Below, one piece after another: positions 32,866 through 40,924 of a DNA stretch of 46,078 nt (its first letter is position 1; each line of letters opens with the position of its first letter). The translations under genes were made by a program, and so were the position numbers. The notes under the pieces are model-generated. The model had not been told where the DNA came from. It did not search any database and worked only from the letters and a program-made list of their open reading frames with translations. The stretch is taken from NCBI RefSeq assembly GCF_003946555.1, contig NZ_RHOO01000020.1, forward strand, positions 1-46,078. Direction: 5' to 3'. The DNA comes from Companilactobacillus hulinensis. GTDB taxonomy: Bacteria > Bacillota > Bacilli > Lactobacillales > Lactobacillaceae.

Positions 32866-33709
32866 AGATCAAAAGAATTCATTACTAGCTGATGTCGGTT
32901 TATTGATGTTCTTGGTTTTGTTCAGTGCTACCGCTATTCTGATGTCATTATCGGGTCAAGTTTTGTTGAATGTTATTTACTTATTTGGAACGGTTGCTTT
33001 ATTGATGCTGACATATTTCTTCGGTATCATGCCGAGCTTGATCGCCAATATTTTGTTCATAGCAATGCAAGCAACAATTATGATTTATCAGTATGTAGCA
33101 AAAGGTAGTGAGATTCATTGGCAGTTGGCGTTTTGGATGGTAATTCCAATTCTACTTTGTCTAACGTTATACTGTATGACTTACAATCAATTGAAGTTAC
33201 AGAGTGCTAACGCTGAATTGCGTACAGCAATGATTGAGCAAGGTGCATTTGATGAACAGACCCATTTGCGTACAACCGTTGCTTATATGGAAGATGCTGC
33301 TGTATATGCCGAAACAAATAAAAGATTCCAGCTACCTGTTACAACCGCAATTATTAAAATTGGCTATTTTAACGATATTCGTCGTATGATGAGCGATAAC
33401 CAGTTGCAATCATTATTGAAGATGACGACTGCTGCAATTAAGGATAAGACTCGTGTCAACGATATTATTTATCTGGTAAATAATGATGATCCAACGTGGG
33501 CAATATTATTATTCTCCAATGCTGATGGTGCAACAATTGCTACCAACCGTGTTAAACAGGGATTCGATGAACGTTTGAAGAATAATGCCGAGTTATCGAC
33601 AATGGCGATTTCTTTGGTAGTTGGTATTGCATCATGGGATGGCAAAAAGATGAAGACACCTTATGATCTGATGAATGCAGCTATTAGAGAAACACAATAT
33701 GATGTATAA
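32855..33709 (+). CDS. Membrane protein with degenerate GGDEF domain, likely c-di-GMP receptor (PssE-like)
   Basis: Protein of 284 residues. About four membrane helices (16-108), a helical linker, then a GGDEF-like domain (about 130-284). The signature site reads NNDDPTW (209-215) instead of GGDEF/GGEEF, and the metal Asp region reads IKIGYF instead of DIDxF, so cyclase activity is lost. RVND at 200-203 keeps the RxxD inhibitory-site motif at the correct spacing, the c-di-GMP binding site used by PelD and Listeria PssE. The GT2 synthase lacks PilZ, so this protein probably gates polymer synthesis. ATG 32855 has GGAGG 8 bases upstream and overlaps the BcsB-like gene by 11 bases. Confidence 0.85.
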   Translation: MGNKDQKNSLLADVGLLMFLVLFSATAILMSLSGQVLLNVIYLFGTVALLMLTYFFGIMPSLIANILFIAMQATIMIYQYVAKGSEIHWQLAFWMVIPILLCLTLYCMTYNQLKLQSANAELRTAMIEQGAFDEQTHLRTTVAYMEDAAVYAETNKRFQLPVTTAIIKIGYFNDIRRMMSDNQLQSLLKMTTAAIKDKTRVNDIIYLVNNDDPTWAILLFSNADGATIATNRVKQGFDERLKNNAELSTMAISLVVGIASWDGKKMKTPYDLMNAAIRETQYDV

Positions 33710-33714
33710 ATAGT

Positions 33715-33750
33715 AAAACAACGCGACATTTGTATGCTGCGTTGTTTTTT
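33715..33750 (+). terminator. Terminator of the exopolysaccharide operon
   Basis: AACAACGC / GCGTTGTT stem with a 14-base loop and T6. Confidence 0.85.
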
Positions 33751-33961
33751 AGTAGTCTTGTTTTCACTTTCGGATATAGTGACTTTTGAAGTAGAGTTGT
33801 ATAAGTCTTTTTTAATATTACTGGGTCTAAGAGAAAAATTAGTTATAAAGATTTAAAATTAAATTGAGTAGTAAAAAACCGATACTTTGTTTTTTTAGTC
33901 TATTCATAAATAAATTCAATATAAATATAGAAAAGAATCTACATCGTGAAGGAGAATTTTT

Positions 33962-34741
33962 TTGGAAGACTATCTGAAGTGGATTTTAGAGATAATAATC
34001 ACTTTTACATTAGTTCCATACCTGACCGCTAGATTGGTTTCATGGTTCGGACATGTTGCTAAAAGTGTGTTAGTTAATAATTTAGGAAACAATAGCCAAC
34101 TAGTTGTTGGCGGACTTGGTGTGGTGATCCATGAGCTAGGTCATGCTATTTTTGCATTTATATTTGGTCATCATGTTAAAAAGGTTCAGCTTTTGAATTT
34201 TAATTATCGCAACTCTGGTGCTCTTGGATCGGTGGAGCACACTTGGGATGAAAGAAACTTGTATCAGCGACTTGGTAACTTTTTTATTGGATTGGCTCCG
34301 TATTATATGTGTTCTATTGTGCTGTATTTTCTCCAAAAAGTAATGTTGAATGCACAATTGAATTTCACCACTCTTGGCGCAGATACCGAAATAACCTTGA
34401 CCGGTATCACAGAATCAGTATTGAATAATATGAAAACATCGTATGCGAGCGGAACGTGGTCGATGATTCTGCTATATCTTGTTTTGACAATTATGATTGC
34501 CAGTACCGGCTATGATTTGAGTGATGCTGATTTTCAGACTGTCAATAAAGGGGTTTTACCGTGGATAGTGGTGCAGTTTGTTATCGGTAATATTTTTATT
34601 ATTTTAGGCAAGATGGATACACTTGATAATTACTTACTAGAGTTCACATCTTTTTCGATATTATTTATGGTTCATGCTGTATTAAGTATGTTGTTAGCAA
34701 TTATTGTAATTAAGATTTTGGGTATTTTCGATATATTTTAA
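33962..34741 (+). CDS. M50-like membrane metallopeptidase
   Basis: Polytopic protein of 259 residues with about six membrane segments. VVIHELGHAIFAFIFGHHV carries the zinc motif HELGH at 57-61, inside a membrane helix as in site-2-type M50 proteases. The second-half NPxDG/LDG motif is not clearly present; GYDLSDADFQ (about 179-188) is the best candidate for the third ligand. The substrate is unknown. The start is TTG 33962 with AAGGAGAA close upstream; no ATG is suitable. It is separated from the polysaccharide operon by a terminator, so a functional link is unproven. Confidence 0.78.
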   Translation: MEDYLKWILEIIITFTLVPYLTARLVSWFGHVAKSVLVNNLGNNSQLVVGGLGVVIHELGHAIFAFIFGHHVKKVQLLNFNYRNSGALGSVEHTWDERNLYQRLGNFFIGLAPYYMCSIVLYFLQKVMLNAQLNFTTLGADTEITLTGITESVLNNMKTSYASGTWSMILLYLVLTIMIASTGYDLSDADFQTVNKGVLPWIVVQFVIGNIFIILGKMDTLDNYLLEFTSFSILFMVHAVLSMLLAIIVIKILGIFDIF

Positions 34742-34782
34742 AAAAGCTGTTTATCCTAAAAATTGGATTAAACAGCTTTTTA
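34741..34782. terminator. Bidirectional terminator between the M50 gene and rarA
   Basis: AAAAAGCTGTTTA / TAAACAGCTTTTT with inner TCC/GGA, and A- and T-runs on both sides. Confidence 0.9.
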
Positions 34783-36108
34783 TTTGTCATCATTACGTTT
34801 GTGCCACTCTTTGATATATTCGAAACGTTCTTTGAATCGTTTTTCATTTCCTTGTTCTGTTGGATAATAATACTCGTGTCCGTCTAGTTCTGGCGGCGTA
34901 GTTTTCATAGTTGTGATCTTATCTTTTGAATCATGTGCATATTCATAATTTTTGCCGTAATCCAAGTCTTTCATAAGACTAGTTGGTGCATTTCTTATTT
35001 GGAGTGGAACGGGTAAGTTGCCGTATTCCTTGATGTCTTTTTCGGCATTTTGGTGGGCAACGTAGACGGCATTTGATTTTGGTGCTAGTGAAAGATAAAT
35101 CACTGCTTCAGTCAAGTGGACGTTGCACTCTGGCATTCCGATGAATTGGCAGGCTTGGAAGACGTCAATCGTCAGCGATAGTGCACGTGTATCGGCTAAT
35201 CCAATGTCTTCACTGGCGAATCTGACCAATCGTCTTGCTATGTACAGTGGGTCCTCGCCACCATCAAGCATTCTGTGAAGCCAATAAATTGCAGAATCAA
35301 CATCACTGTTACGCATTGATTTATGTAATGCTGAGATAATGTTGTAGTGTTCTTCACCTTTTTTGTCGTATCGAAGTGACTTAGTATTGATTGTTTCACT
35401 TAATGTTTTGGTGTTAATAGTTACGGTATCATTATTTTTATCGCCGTTTAAAACTGCCATTTCTAAGGTGTTCAATGCAGCTCGAGCATCGCCGTTAGCA
35501 AATTCAGCGATTATTTCGATAGATTCTTCATCAATATTTACCTTTAATTTTGGGAAGGCTTCTTTATTATTCAGAGCATTATGTAAGAGTTCAACGATAT
35601 CTGCTTTTTGCAGTGAATGCAGGATGAATACTTTACATCTGGAAAGCAGGGCAGAATTGATTTCAAATGATGGATTCTCGGTTGTGGCACCGATTAGAAT
35701 AATGCTGCCTTTTTCAACGAACGGTAAGAAGGCATCTTGTTGTGCTTTATTGAATCGGTGGATTTCATCAATGAAGACAATTGTTCGTTGACCAATTTCA
35801 CGATTCAACTCAGCCTCTTCCATTATTTTGCGGATTTCTTTTATTCCACTAGTGACCGCACTAAAGGTAATAAAATTAGATTTTGTTTTTTCGGCGATTA
35901 TATGTGCAAGTGTGGTCTTACCGACACCAGGTGGTCCCCAAAGAATCATTGAGGATAATTTATCTTCGTCAATGATTTCTCTAAGAATTTTGCCTTTACC
36001 AATTAACTGTTGCTGACCAACGAATTCATCGAGATTATTTGGCCTGATGCGATTAGCTAGAGGAGTATTCTGTTCATTTGCTGATGCAAAAAGTGACTCT
36101 TGTTTCAT
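34780..36108 (-). CDS. rarA: Replication-associated recombination protein A (RarA/MgsA)
   Basis: AAA+ ATPase of 442 residues that acts at stalled replication forks and is related to clamp loaders. Walker A WGPPGVGKTT (57-66), Walker B VFIDEIHRFN (111-120), sensor 1 IGATTENPSFEIN and an arginine-finger region ALLSRCKVF are all present. The C-terminal tetramerisation/helical part includes ALHKSMRNSDVDSAIYWLHR and LDGGEDPLYIARRLVRFASE, both diagnostic for RarA. Length is typical. AGGAGG precedes the ATG. It is downstream of the PNPOx-like gene on the same strand with a 20-base gap, so they may be co-transcribed. Confidence 0.97.
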   Translation of the reverse strand: MKQESLFASANEQNTPLANRIRPNNLDEFVGQQQLIGKGKILREIIDEDKLSSMILWGPPGVGKTTLAHIIAEKTKSNFITFSAVTSGIKEIRKIMEEAELNREIGQRTIVFIDEIHRFNKAQQDAFLPFVEKGSIILIGATTENPSFEINSALLSRCKVFILHSLQKADIVELLHNALNNKEAFPKLKVNIDEESIEIIAEFANGDARAALNTLEMAVLNGDKNNDTVTINTKTLSETINTKSLRYDKKGEEHYNIISALHKSMRNSDVDSAIYWLHRMLDGGEDPLYIARRLVRFASEDIGLADTRALSLTIDVFQACQFIGMPECNVHLTEAVIYLSLAPKSNAVYVAHQNAEKDIKEYGNLPVPLQIRNAPTSLMKDLDYGKNYEYAHDSKDKITTMKTTPPELDGHEYYYPTEQGNEKRFKERFEYIKEWHKRNDDK

Positions 36109-36128
36109 AAGATCCTCCTATGAATGAA

Positions 36129-36560
36129 TTAGAAGTGTAATGTTATTTTTTCCTTATCCAAGCCTGGATCAACGTATACGTCGTGTAATTTGAGTTCAAA
36201 TACTTCTAGTTTTGATCCGATCATATCCCATACTTTTTGATAGTTAGGAACTGTTTCAAGATATTGTGGTAGTAGTTCTTTCATAGTTTTATCTGAACGT
36301 TGCAAAGTAACATGTTGAGCACGGATATAAGGATTACCGATCATATCGCTGTTTGGGATTGTGATGAAGGCAACGTCAGGGTTTCTCTCGTAGTCGGCAA
36401 CGCCTTTGGTTCCGGCAACAGAAGAGAAGTATAAGGTGTCTGGAGTTTCTTCATACCAGACGAAGTTAACAATTTTGACATTTGCTTGGTTGTCAATTGA
36501 TGTCCCAAGCGCAATTTTGTTGGTGGTTCCAGCAACTTGTTTTAATAATGAAATGTTCAT
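36129..36560 (-). CDS. Pyridoxamine 5'-phosphate oxidase-like FMN protein
   Basis: Split-barrel flavoprotein of 143 residues. Family segments are VNFVWYEETPDTLYFSSVAG, then TKGVADYERNPDVAFITIP. These pattern like the FMN-binding split barrel of PNPOx-like proteins, not true PdxH. It probably binds FMN or F420/heme and reduces a small molecule; the substrate is unknown. AAAGGAG lies 10 bases before the ATG. It may share a transcript with rarA downstream. Confidence 0.88.
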   Translation of the reverse strand: MNISLLKQVAGTTNKIALGTSIDNQANVKIVNFVWYEETPDTLYFSSVAGTKGVADYERNPDVAFITIPNSDMIGNPYIRAQHVTLQRSDKTMKELLPQYLETVPNYQKVWDMIGSKLEVFELKLHDVYVDPGLDKEKITLHF

Positions 36561-36813
36561 ATTTAAGAGCTCCTTTGATGGTTTTACATGTACCTCAATT
36601 ATAACTTACTTTGAAACAAATCTAAACGTACGTTCGCTATTAATGTTTCAAATAATAAATTTTTGATTTCTTGTGCTTTTTTGAGACCAATAATTTGAAT
36701 GTCACGTAATTTAGTTTTAGAACGGAGAAAAAATAAAGATAAATTTAAGATGAATTTCATATAATCCTTAAATTAAACGTGCAATTGCCGATAATTATTC
36801 AGTCGAGCTATTG

Positions 36814-36833
36814 TATAATTACTGTAAGGAGAT
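36814..36833 (+). promoter_or_regulatory. -10 box and ribosome site of the DUF2252-ppk operon
   Basis: TATAAT at 36814-36819 preceded by TTG, and TAAGGAG just before ATG 36840. A -35 box is not evident. The remaining AT-rich gap from 36561 shows no gene. Confidence 0.5.
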
Positions 36834-36839
36834 GAAACG

Positions 36840-38216
36840 ATGACAAATCCTACACCTTATACCTTTCAGGATACCGATGCCTTTAAGAGCACGGAACAAT
36901 TGATCATTAAAGGTCGCTACTTTGCGACCATGGTCCCTGAAAATTTTGATAAATTTGAACCAAAGAAAAGAAATATTCACCAAATATTGAATATTAAGAA
37001 TAAGTTATTAGTTCCAGAATTGATCGATGTGAAGCGTGAACGCATGTCCAAATCGCTATTTGCATATTTCCGTGGAACAGCAGATGTTATGCATTATGAT
37101 TTGGCTAATCATCCGGATAGTGGAATCAAGGTTTTGATCGGTGGGGATGCTCATCTTGGGAACTTTGGTTTTTACGGGTCTTCAGAAGGTCAATTGCTTT
37201 TTGATATGAATGATTTTGATGAGGCTCATTTGAGTTATTGGGAATATGATTTGAAACGATTTTTGGTAAGTGCGTTATTGGTTGCCAGAGATCACGGATT
37301 TGAAGAAACTGATATTCAAGAGTTCTTGTTGAAGACAGTTCATACTTATTTTGATACTTTGAAGCATATGACCAAGATTTCTGAGATGAAGCGTTTTATT
37401 TTGCCTAACACTTTGCAGAATATTACTGAAATATTTGGTGATTTAAAAGATAATGAAGAGTATTTCCAACAATCTTTTGAAAAATTAATTACTAAGAGTA
37501 TCAAAAAAGCTCAAAAGAGTAATTCAAAGCTTGTTATTGAGAAATATACGACTTTGAATGAACTTGGCGAACGCAGATTTGTTGAGAATAAGCCGGTAAC
37601 ACAGCATATCAGTGAAGAAGACTTTGAAGCATTGATCAACGGTTATCGCAAGTATAAGAAGAGACAGCGTAGTGACGTCAGATTGTTCCTCGAAGATTTT
37701 GATGTCATTGATGTGGTTAGACACAGCGTTGGTGTAGGTAGTGTCGGAACCCTTTGCTATCTTATTTTGTTGCAGGATCTAGATAAGAATTATTTGGTTC
37801 TTCAAGCAAAACAAGCCTTGCCAATTTATAACAACGACGAATTGTATACTGACAAGAACAATAGTCAGGGGCAAAATATTGTTGATAGTCAATTAATCTT
37901 GCAAAGTGCATCGGATCCATTCTTAGGGGCATTTGATACTGAGAAATACAGTTTCTATATGCGTCAATTTAAGGATATGAAAACATCTATAAATTTGGAT
38001 AAATTAGACTTTGAATCGTTCGAAGATTACGTTACAGTGTGTTGTATTTTATTAGCCAGAGCGCATTCACATTCGCCAAACTATCCATTAATTATTGGTT
38101 TTGGAGAAGAATATAAGGATTTGGATAATTCATTGATGAATTTTGTCAACAGCTACACTGAACAAGTAATGTTTGATTATGATTCATTTAAAGAGGAATT
38201 AGCAAATGAAGGATAA
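36840..38216 (+). CDS. DUF2252-family protein (kinase-like fold)
   Basis: Cytoplasmic protein of 458 residues. The diagnostic block is YFRGTADVMHYDL, then IGGDAHLGNFGFYGSSEGQL and FDMNDFDEAHLSYWEYDLKR (about 75-140). It resembles the catalytic HxD...DFD region of aminoglycoside-phosphotransferase-like kinases; the biochemical function of the family is not established. AAGGAG precedes the ATG. The stop overlaps the ppk start by 11 bases, so the two are translated together, which suggests a role in polyphosphate metabolism or regulation of Ppk. Confidence 0.9.
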   Translation: MTNPTPYTFQDTDAFKSTEQLIIKGRYFATMVPENFDKFEPKKRNIHQILNIKNKLLVPELIDVKRERMSKSLFAYFRGTADVMHYDLANHPDSGIKVLIGGDAHLGNFGFYGSSEGQLLFDMNDFDEAHLSYWEYDLKRFLVSALLVARDHGFEETDIQEFLLKTVHTYFDTLKHMTKISEMKRFILPNTLQNITEIFGDLKDNEEYFQQSFEKLITKSIKKAQKSNSKLVIEKYTTLNELGERRFVENKPVTQHISEEDFEALINGYRKYKKRQRSDVRLFLEDFDVIDVVRHSVGVGSVGTLCYLILLQDLDKNYLVLQAKQALPIYNNDELYTDKNNSQGQNIVDSQLILQSASDPFLGAFDTEKYSFYMRQFKDMKTSINLDKLDFESFEDYVTVCCILLARAHSHSPNYPLIIGFGEEYKDLDNSLMNFVNSYTEQVMFDYDSFKEELANEG

Positions 38217-40200
38217 ATATTACAATAGGGATTTGAGCTGGATATTATTTGATAATCGAGTAATCGATCAAGCTTATAATCAAAAGATTCCAGCATTGGA
38301 AAGATTGAGATTTCTTTCAATTGCTTCCAATAATCTGGATGAATTCTTTGGGGTGAGGCTGCATAATGTTCAATCTATGATTTCAAAAGGTAGAGTGGAC
38401 AAACGTACAGGTCTTGATGGAAATGAATTATTGGCTCATATTTATGAGTTCAATTCTAGAAATATAACCAAAGAGTATCAGGCATTAAGCTTGGTACTTG
38501 AAGATTTGAAGAAGAAGAACGTCTTTGAAGTAATGAGATACCATGAATTAAGTTCGGTTGAGAAAGCTCAGGTTGATGATTATTATGATAAGGTCGTCGC
38601 TGAAAAAATTCGTGTAGAAGACTTTTCACCTGAAAACAAGACGAAGACTGATTTGAACTTCTTATTAGTTTCAGAGAATAAAAATTATACGATTCCAATT
38701 CCAGACGATCTCGATAGGTTGGTAGATACAGGTGTTCCTAATAAATATATATTGTTGGAAGACTTGATATTCAATAACTTTGACGAGATTACGCAACAAC
38801 TTCAAATTACTGATCAATTTGTTTACCGTGTTACTTATGATAAGAATAAAAAGTACGATTTTTTGGATGAAAATCTTAGTGATGAACAATATTTGTCTGA
38901 AATGACGAAGTATATAAATAACCGTGGACCTAGAAAGATAACACGTGTTGAGTTTTATAGTCCAGAACACAAGGGACGCAGCTTTTTGTCTGGTTTGTTT
39001 GGTATCAGCAAGAAGAGTATTTATGCAATTCCTGGACCAGTCAATTTGAAGATCCTTGATAAATTATTCAAGAAATATAAGAGCCAACCTAGTCTGGTAT
39101 TTGCACCATTCAAGGGTCTAACTTGGAGAAGTTCGAAGAATATATTGAGACATTTGGATCAGAAATCACTTTTGGTTCAATATCCATATGACTCATTTGA
39201 TATATTTTTAAACTTTTTAAGTACCGCTGTTGATGATCCTAAGACTACAAGCATTCAAATGACGATTTATCGTACAGAGAATCATTCACAGGTGGTCCAA
39301 CTATTAGAAAAGGCCGCCGCCAAGGGAATCTCAGTTAAAGTTGTCGTTGAATTGAGAGCTAGATTTGATGAGGAACATAATCTTCAGGTAGCTGAAGAGC
39401 TTAAAAATGCCGGTTGTAAAGTCTTATATGGTGACAGATTAAATAAAGTTCATGCCAAGATCTGCTTGGTTCTTCAGGGTGATGATAAAGGTTATGTTCA
39501 AATTGGTACTGGTAACTATAATGCTATAACCGCAAAGGTATTTTCTGACATTAGTTTTTATACAAGTAATCGGCGCTACGTCGGGGATGCGGTCAAATTC
39601 TTCAATGGACTTTCTGGGGAGATTTCCAATGGATATGAATTAATGACTGCTTCACCTAATAATTTGAAGCGTATGATTCTTAACAAAATCAAAAAAGCTA
39701 CACAGGATTATTTGAGAAATGGCAAGGCAGAAGTCTTTATGAAAGTGAATGGCTTGACCGATATCGATATAATCAATGGTATTTATCGTGCAGCAAGGTT
39801 GGGATTGCCATTTAGAATTATTGTTCGTGGTCCTTGTTCTTTGAGATTAGGTATTTGCGGCCAAAAAGAAGATATCGTGGTTAAAAGTATTGTTGGTGAA
39901 TTGCTTGAACATAGTCGTATCTATGGCTTTAATTATAGCGATGGAACGAATGAAATTTGGATTTCATCAGCTGATACAATGACTAGAAACCTTGATAGAC
40001 GTGTTGAACTTGCTATACCGATTGTTGAATCTAAACCAAAGAAAAAGTTGAGTAAAATTATTAAGATGTATTCAAAAGATACCGCTAATTCATATTATTT
40101 GAATAAAGATGGCGAGTATTTTAAGTGTCAAAATAAATATTTTAATTTCTCTGCTCAGCAAAATTGGCTACATAAGATCAAATATCGTCGATATGTATAA
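38206..40200 (+). CDS. ppk: Polyphosphate kinase 1
   Basis: Enzyme of 664 residues that makes inorganic polyphosphate from ATP, reversibly. N-terminal domain: NRDLSWILFDNRVIDQA and FLSIASNNLDEFFGVRL. The catalytic core has KVHAKICLV with the phosphorylated His416 and LLEHSRIYGF with the second His569, plus SSADTMTRNLDRRVELAIP, all typical of Ppk1. Length is slightly below the usual 690 or so residues. ATG 38206 has AGAGGA 8 bases upstream and overlaps the DUF2252 gene. No ppx exopolyphosphatase gene is adjacent, which is the common partner elsewhere. It is followed by a terminator. Confidence 0.97.
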   Translation: MKDKYYNRDLSWILFDNRVIDQAYNQKIPALERLRFLSIASNNLDEFFGVRLHNVQSMISKGRVDKRTGLDGNELLAHIYEFNSRNITKEYQALSLVLEDLKKKNVFEVMRYHELSSVEKAQVDDYYDKVVAEKIRVEDFSPENKTKTDLNFLLVSENKNYTIPIPDDLDRLVDTGVPNKYILLEDLIFNNFDEITQQLQITDQFVYRVTYDKNKKYDFLDENLSDEQYLSEMTKYINNRGPRKITRVEFYSPEHKGRSFLSGLFGISKKSIYAIPGPVNLKILDKLFKKYKSQPSLVFAPFKGLTWRSSKNILRHLDQKSLLVQYPYDSFDIFLNFLSTAVDDPKTTSIQMTIYRTENHSQVVQLLEKAAAKGISVKVVVELRARFDEEHNLQVAEELKNAGCKVLYGDRLNKVHAKICLVLQGDDKGYVQIGTGNYNAITAKVFSDISFYTSNRRYVGDAVKFFNGLSGEISNGYELMTASPNNLKRMILNKIKKATQDYLRNGKAEVFMKVNGLTDIDIINGIYRAARLGLPFRIIVRGPCSLRLGICGQKEDIVVKSIVGELLEHSRIYGFNYSDGTNEIWISSADTMTRNLDRRVELAIPIVESKPKKKLSKIIKMYSKDTANSYYLNKDGEYFKCQNKYFNFSAQQNWLHKIKYRRYV

Positions 40201-40210
40201 TTTTTTTATT

Positions 40211-40246
40211 AACATCACTGATTTTTTTTAGGTGGTGTTTTTTTTA
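40211..40246 (+). terminator. Terminator after ppk
   Basis: AACATCAC / GGTGGTGTT stem (G-U allowed) with a T-rich loop and T8 tail. Confidence 0.8.
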
Positions 40247-40291
40247 TTGCCTGAATAAGTTGTAGAATTAAGGAGGAGGCAATATTAAAAC

Positions 40292-40777
40292 ATGAAATAC
40301 GAATTTGCTAAAACAGAAGATTTAGATGACATAGTAAAAATTGAAAATGCCAGCTTCAGTGAAGCTGAAGCCGGTAGTAAAAAGGTCTATAGTGACAGGA
40401 TCGATAAGTTAAAAGGAACATTCTTAGTTGCTAAAAATGATGATGATGAACTCGTTGGATTTATCGTTGGTCCAGCGGTAAAAGATAGATATATTAAAGA
40501 CAAGATGTTTAACAAGACACCTAAGAACTTAATGTTAGGCGGACATCAATTGGTATTTTCAATTGCGATTGATCCGGAGTTTCGTGGACAAGGAATTGGT
40601 AGTGAGTTATTGAAGCATTTTGAAGAGAATGCTCAGAAAGCTCATAGAGAAACTATCTCATTGACATGCTTAGAAGACAGAATTCCATTTTATGAGATCA
40701 ATGGTTATATTGATAAGGGTATTTCTGATTCTAATCATGGGAATGAGACTTGGCACAATATGGAGAAGGCACTATAG
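40292..40777 (+). CDS. GNAT-family N-acetyltransferase
   Basis: Protein of 161 residues. The acetyl-CoA motif is SIAIDPEFRGQGIGSELLKH (about 90-109) with RGQGIG, followed by SLTCLEDRIPFYEINGY. This arrangement is close to the arylalkylamine-acetyltransferase-like GNATs. The substrate is unknown. AAGGAGGAGG lies about 12 bases before the ATG. It is a single gene ending with a strong terminator at 40834-40870. Confidence 0.92.
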   Translation: MKYEFAKTEDLDDIVKIENASFSEAEAGSKKVYSDRIDKLKGTFLVAKNDDDELVGFIVGPAVKDRYIKDKMFNKTPKNLMLGGHQLVFSIAIDPEFRGQGIGSELLKHFEENAQKAHRETISLTCLEDRIPFYEINGYIDKGISDSNHGNETWHNMEKAL

Positions 40778-40833
40778 AATTTATTTAGGATTGTCCTTTC
40801 TGGTTGTAAGATATTTAATTGAATACTGAAAAC

Positions 40834-40870
40834 AAAACCACTGTTGAGATAGCTCAACAGTGGTTTTTAT
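40834..40870 (+). terminator. Terminator after the GNAT gene
   Basis: AAAACCACTGTTGAG / CTCAACAGTGGTTTT, a perfect 15-bp stem, with T-run. Confidence 0.93.
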
Positions 40871-40924
40871 GTGGCTCTAGTTATAAAATTAATAAGATAA
40901 TAAAATTTTAATAGGGGGATAAAT

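Noticed and set aside
35363-35791. 142-residue plus-strand frame inside rarA
   Set aside because: Antisense shadow of a highly conserved gene.
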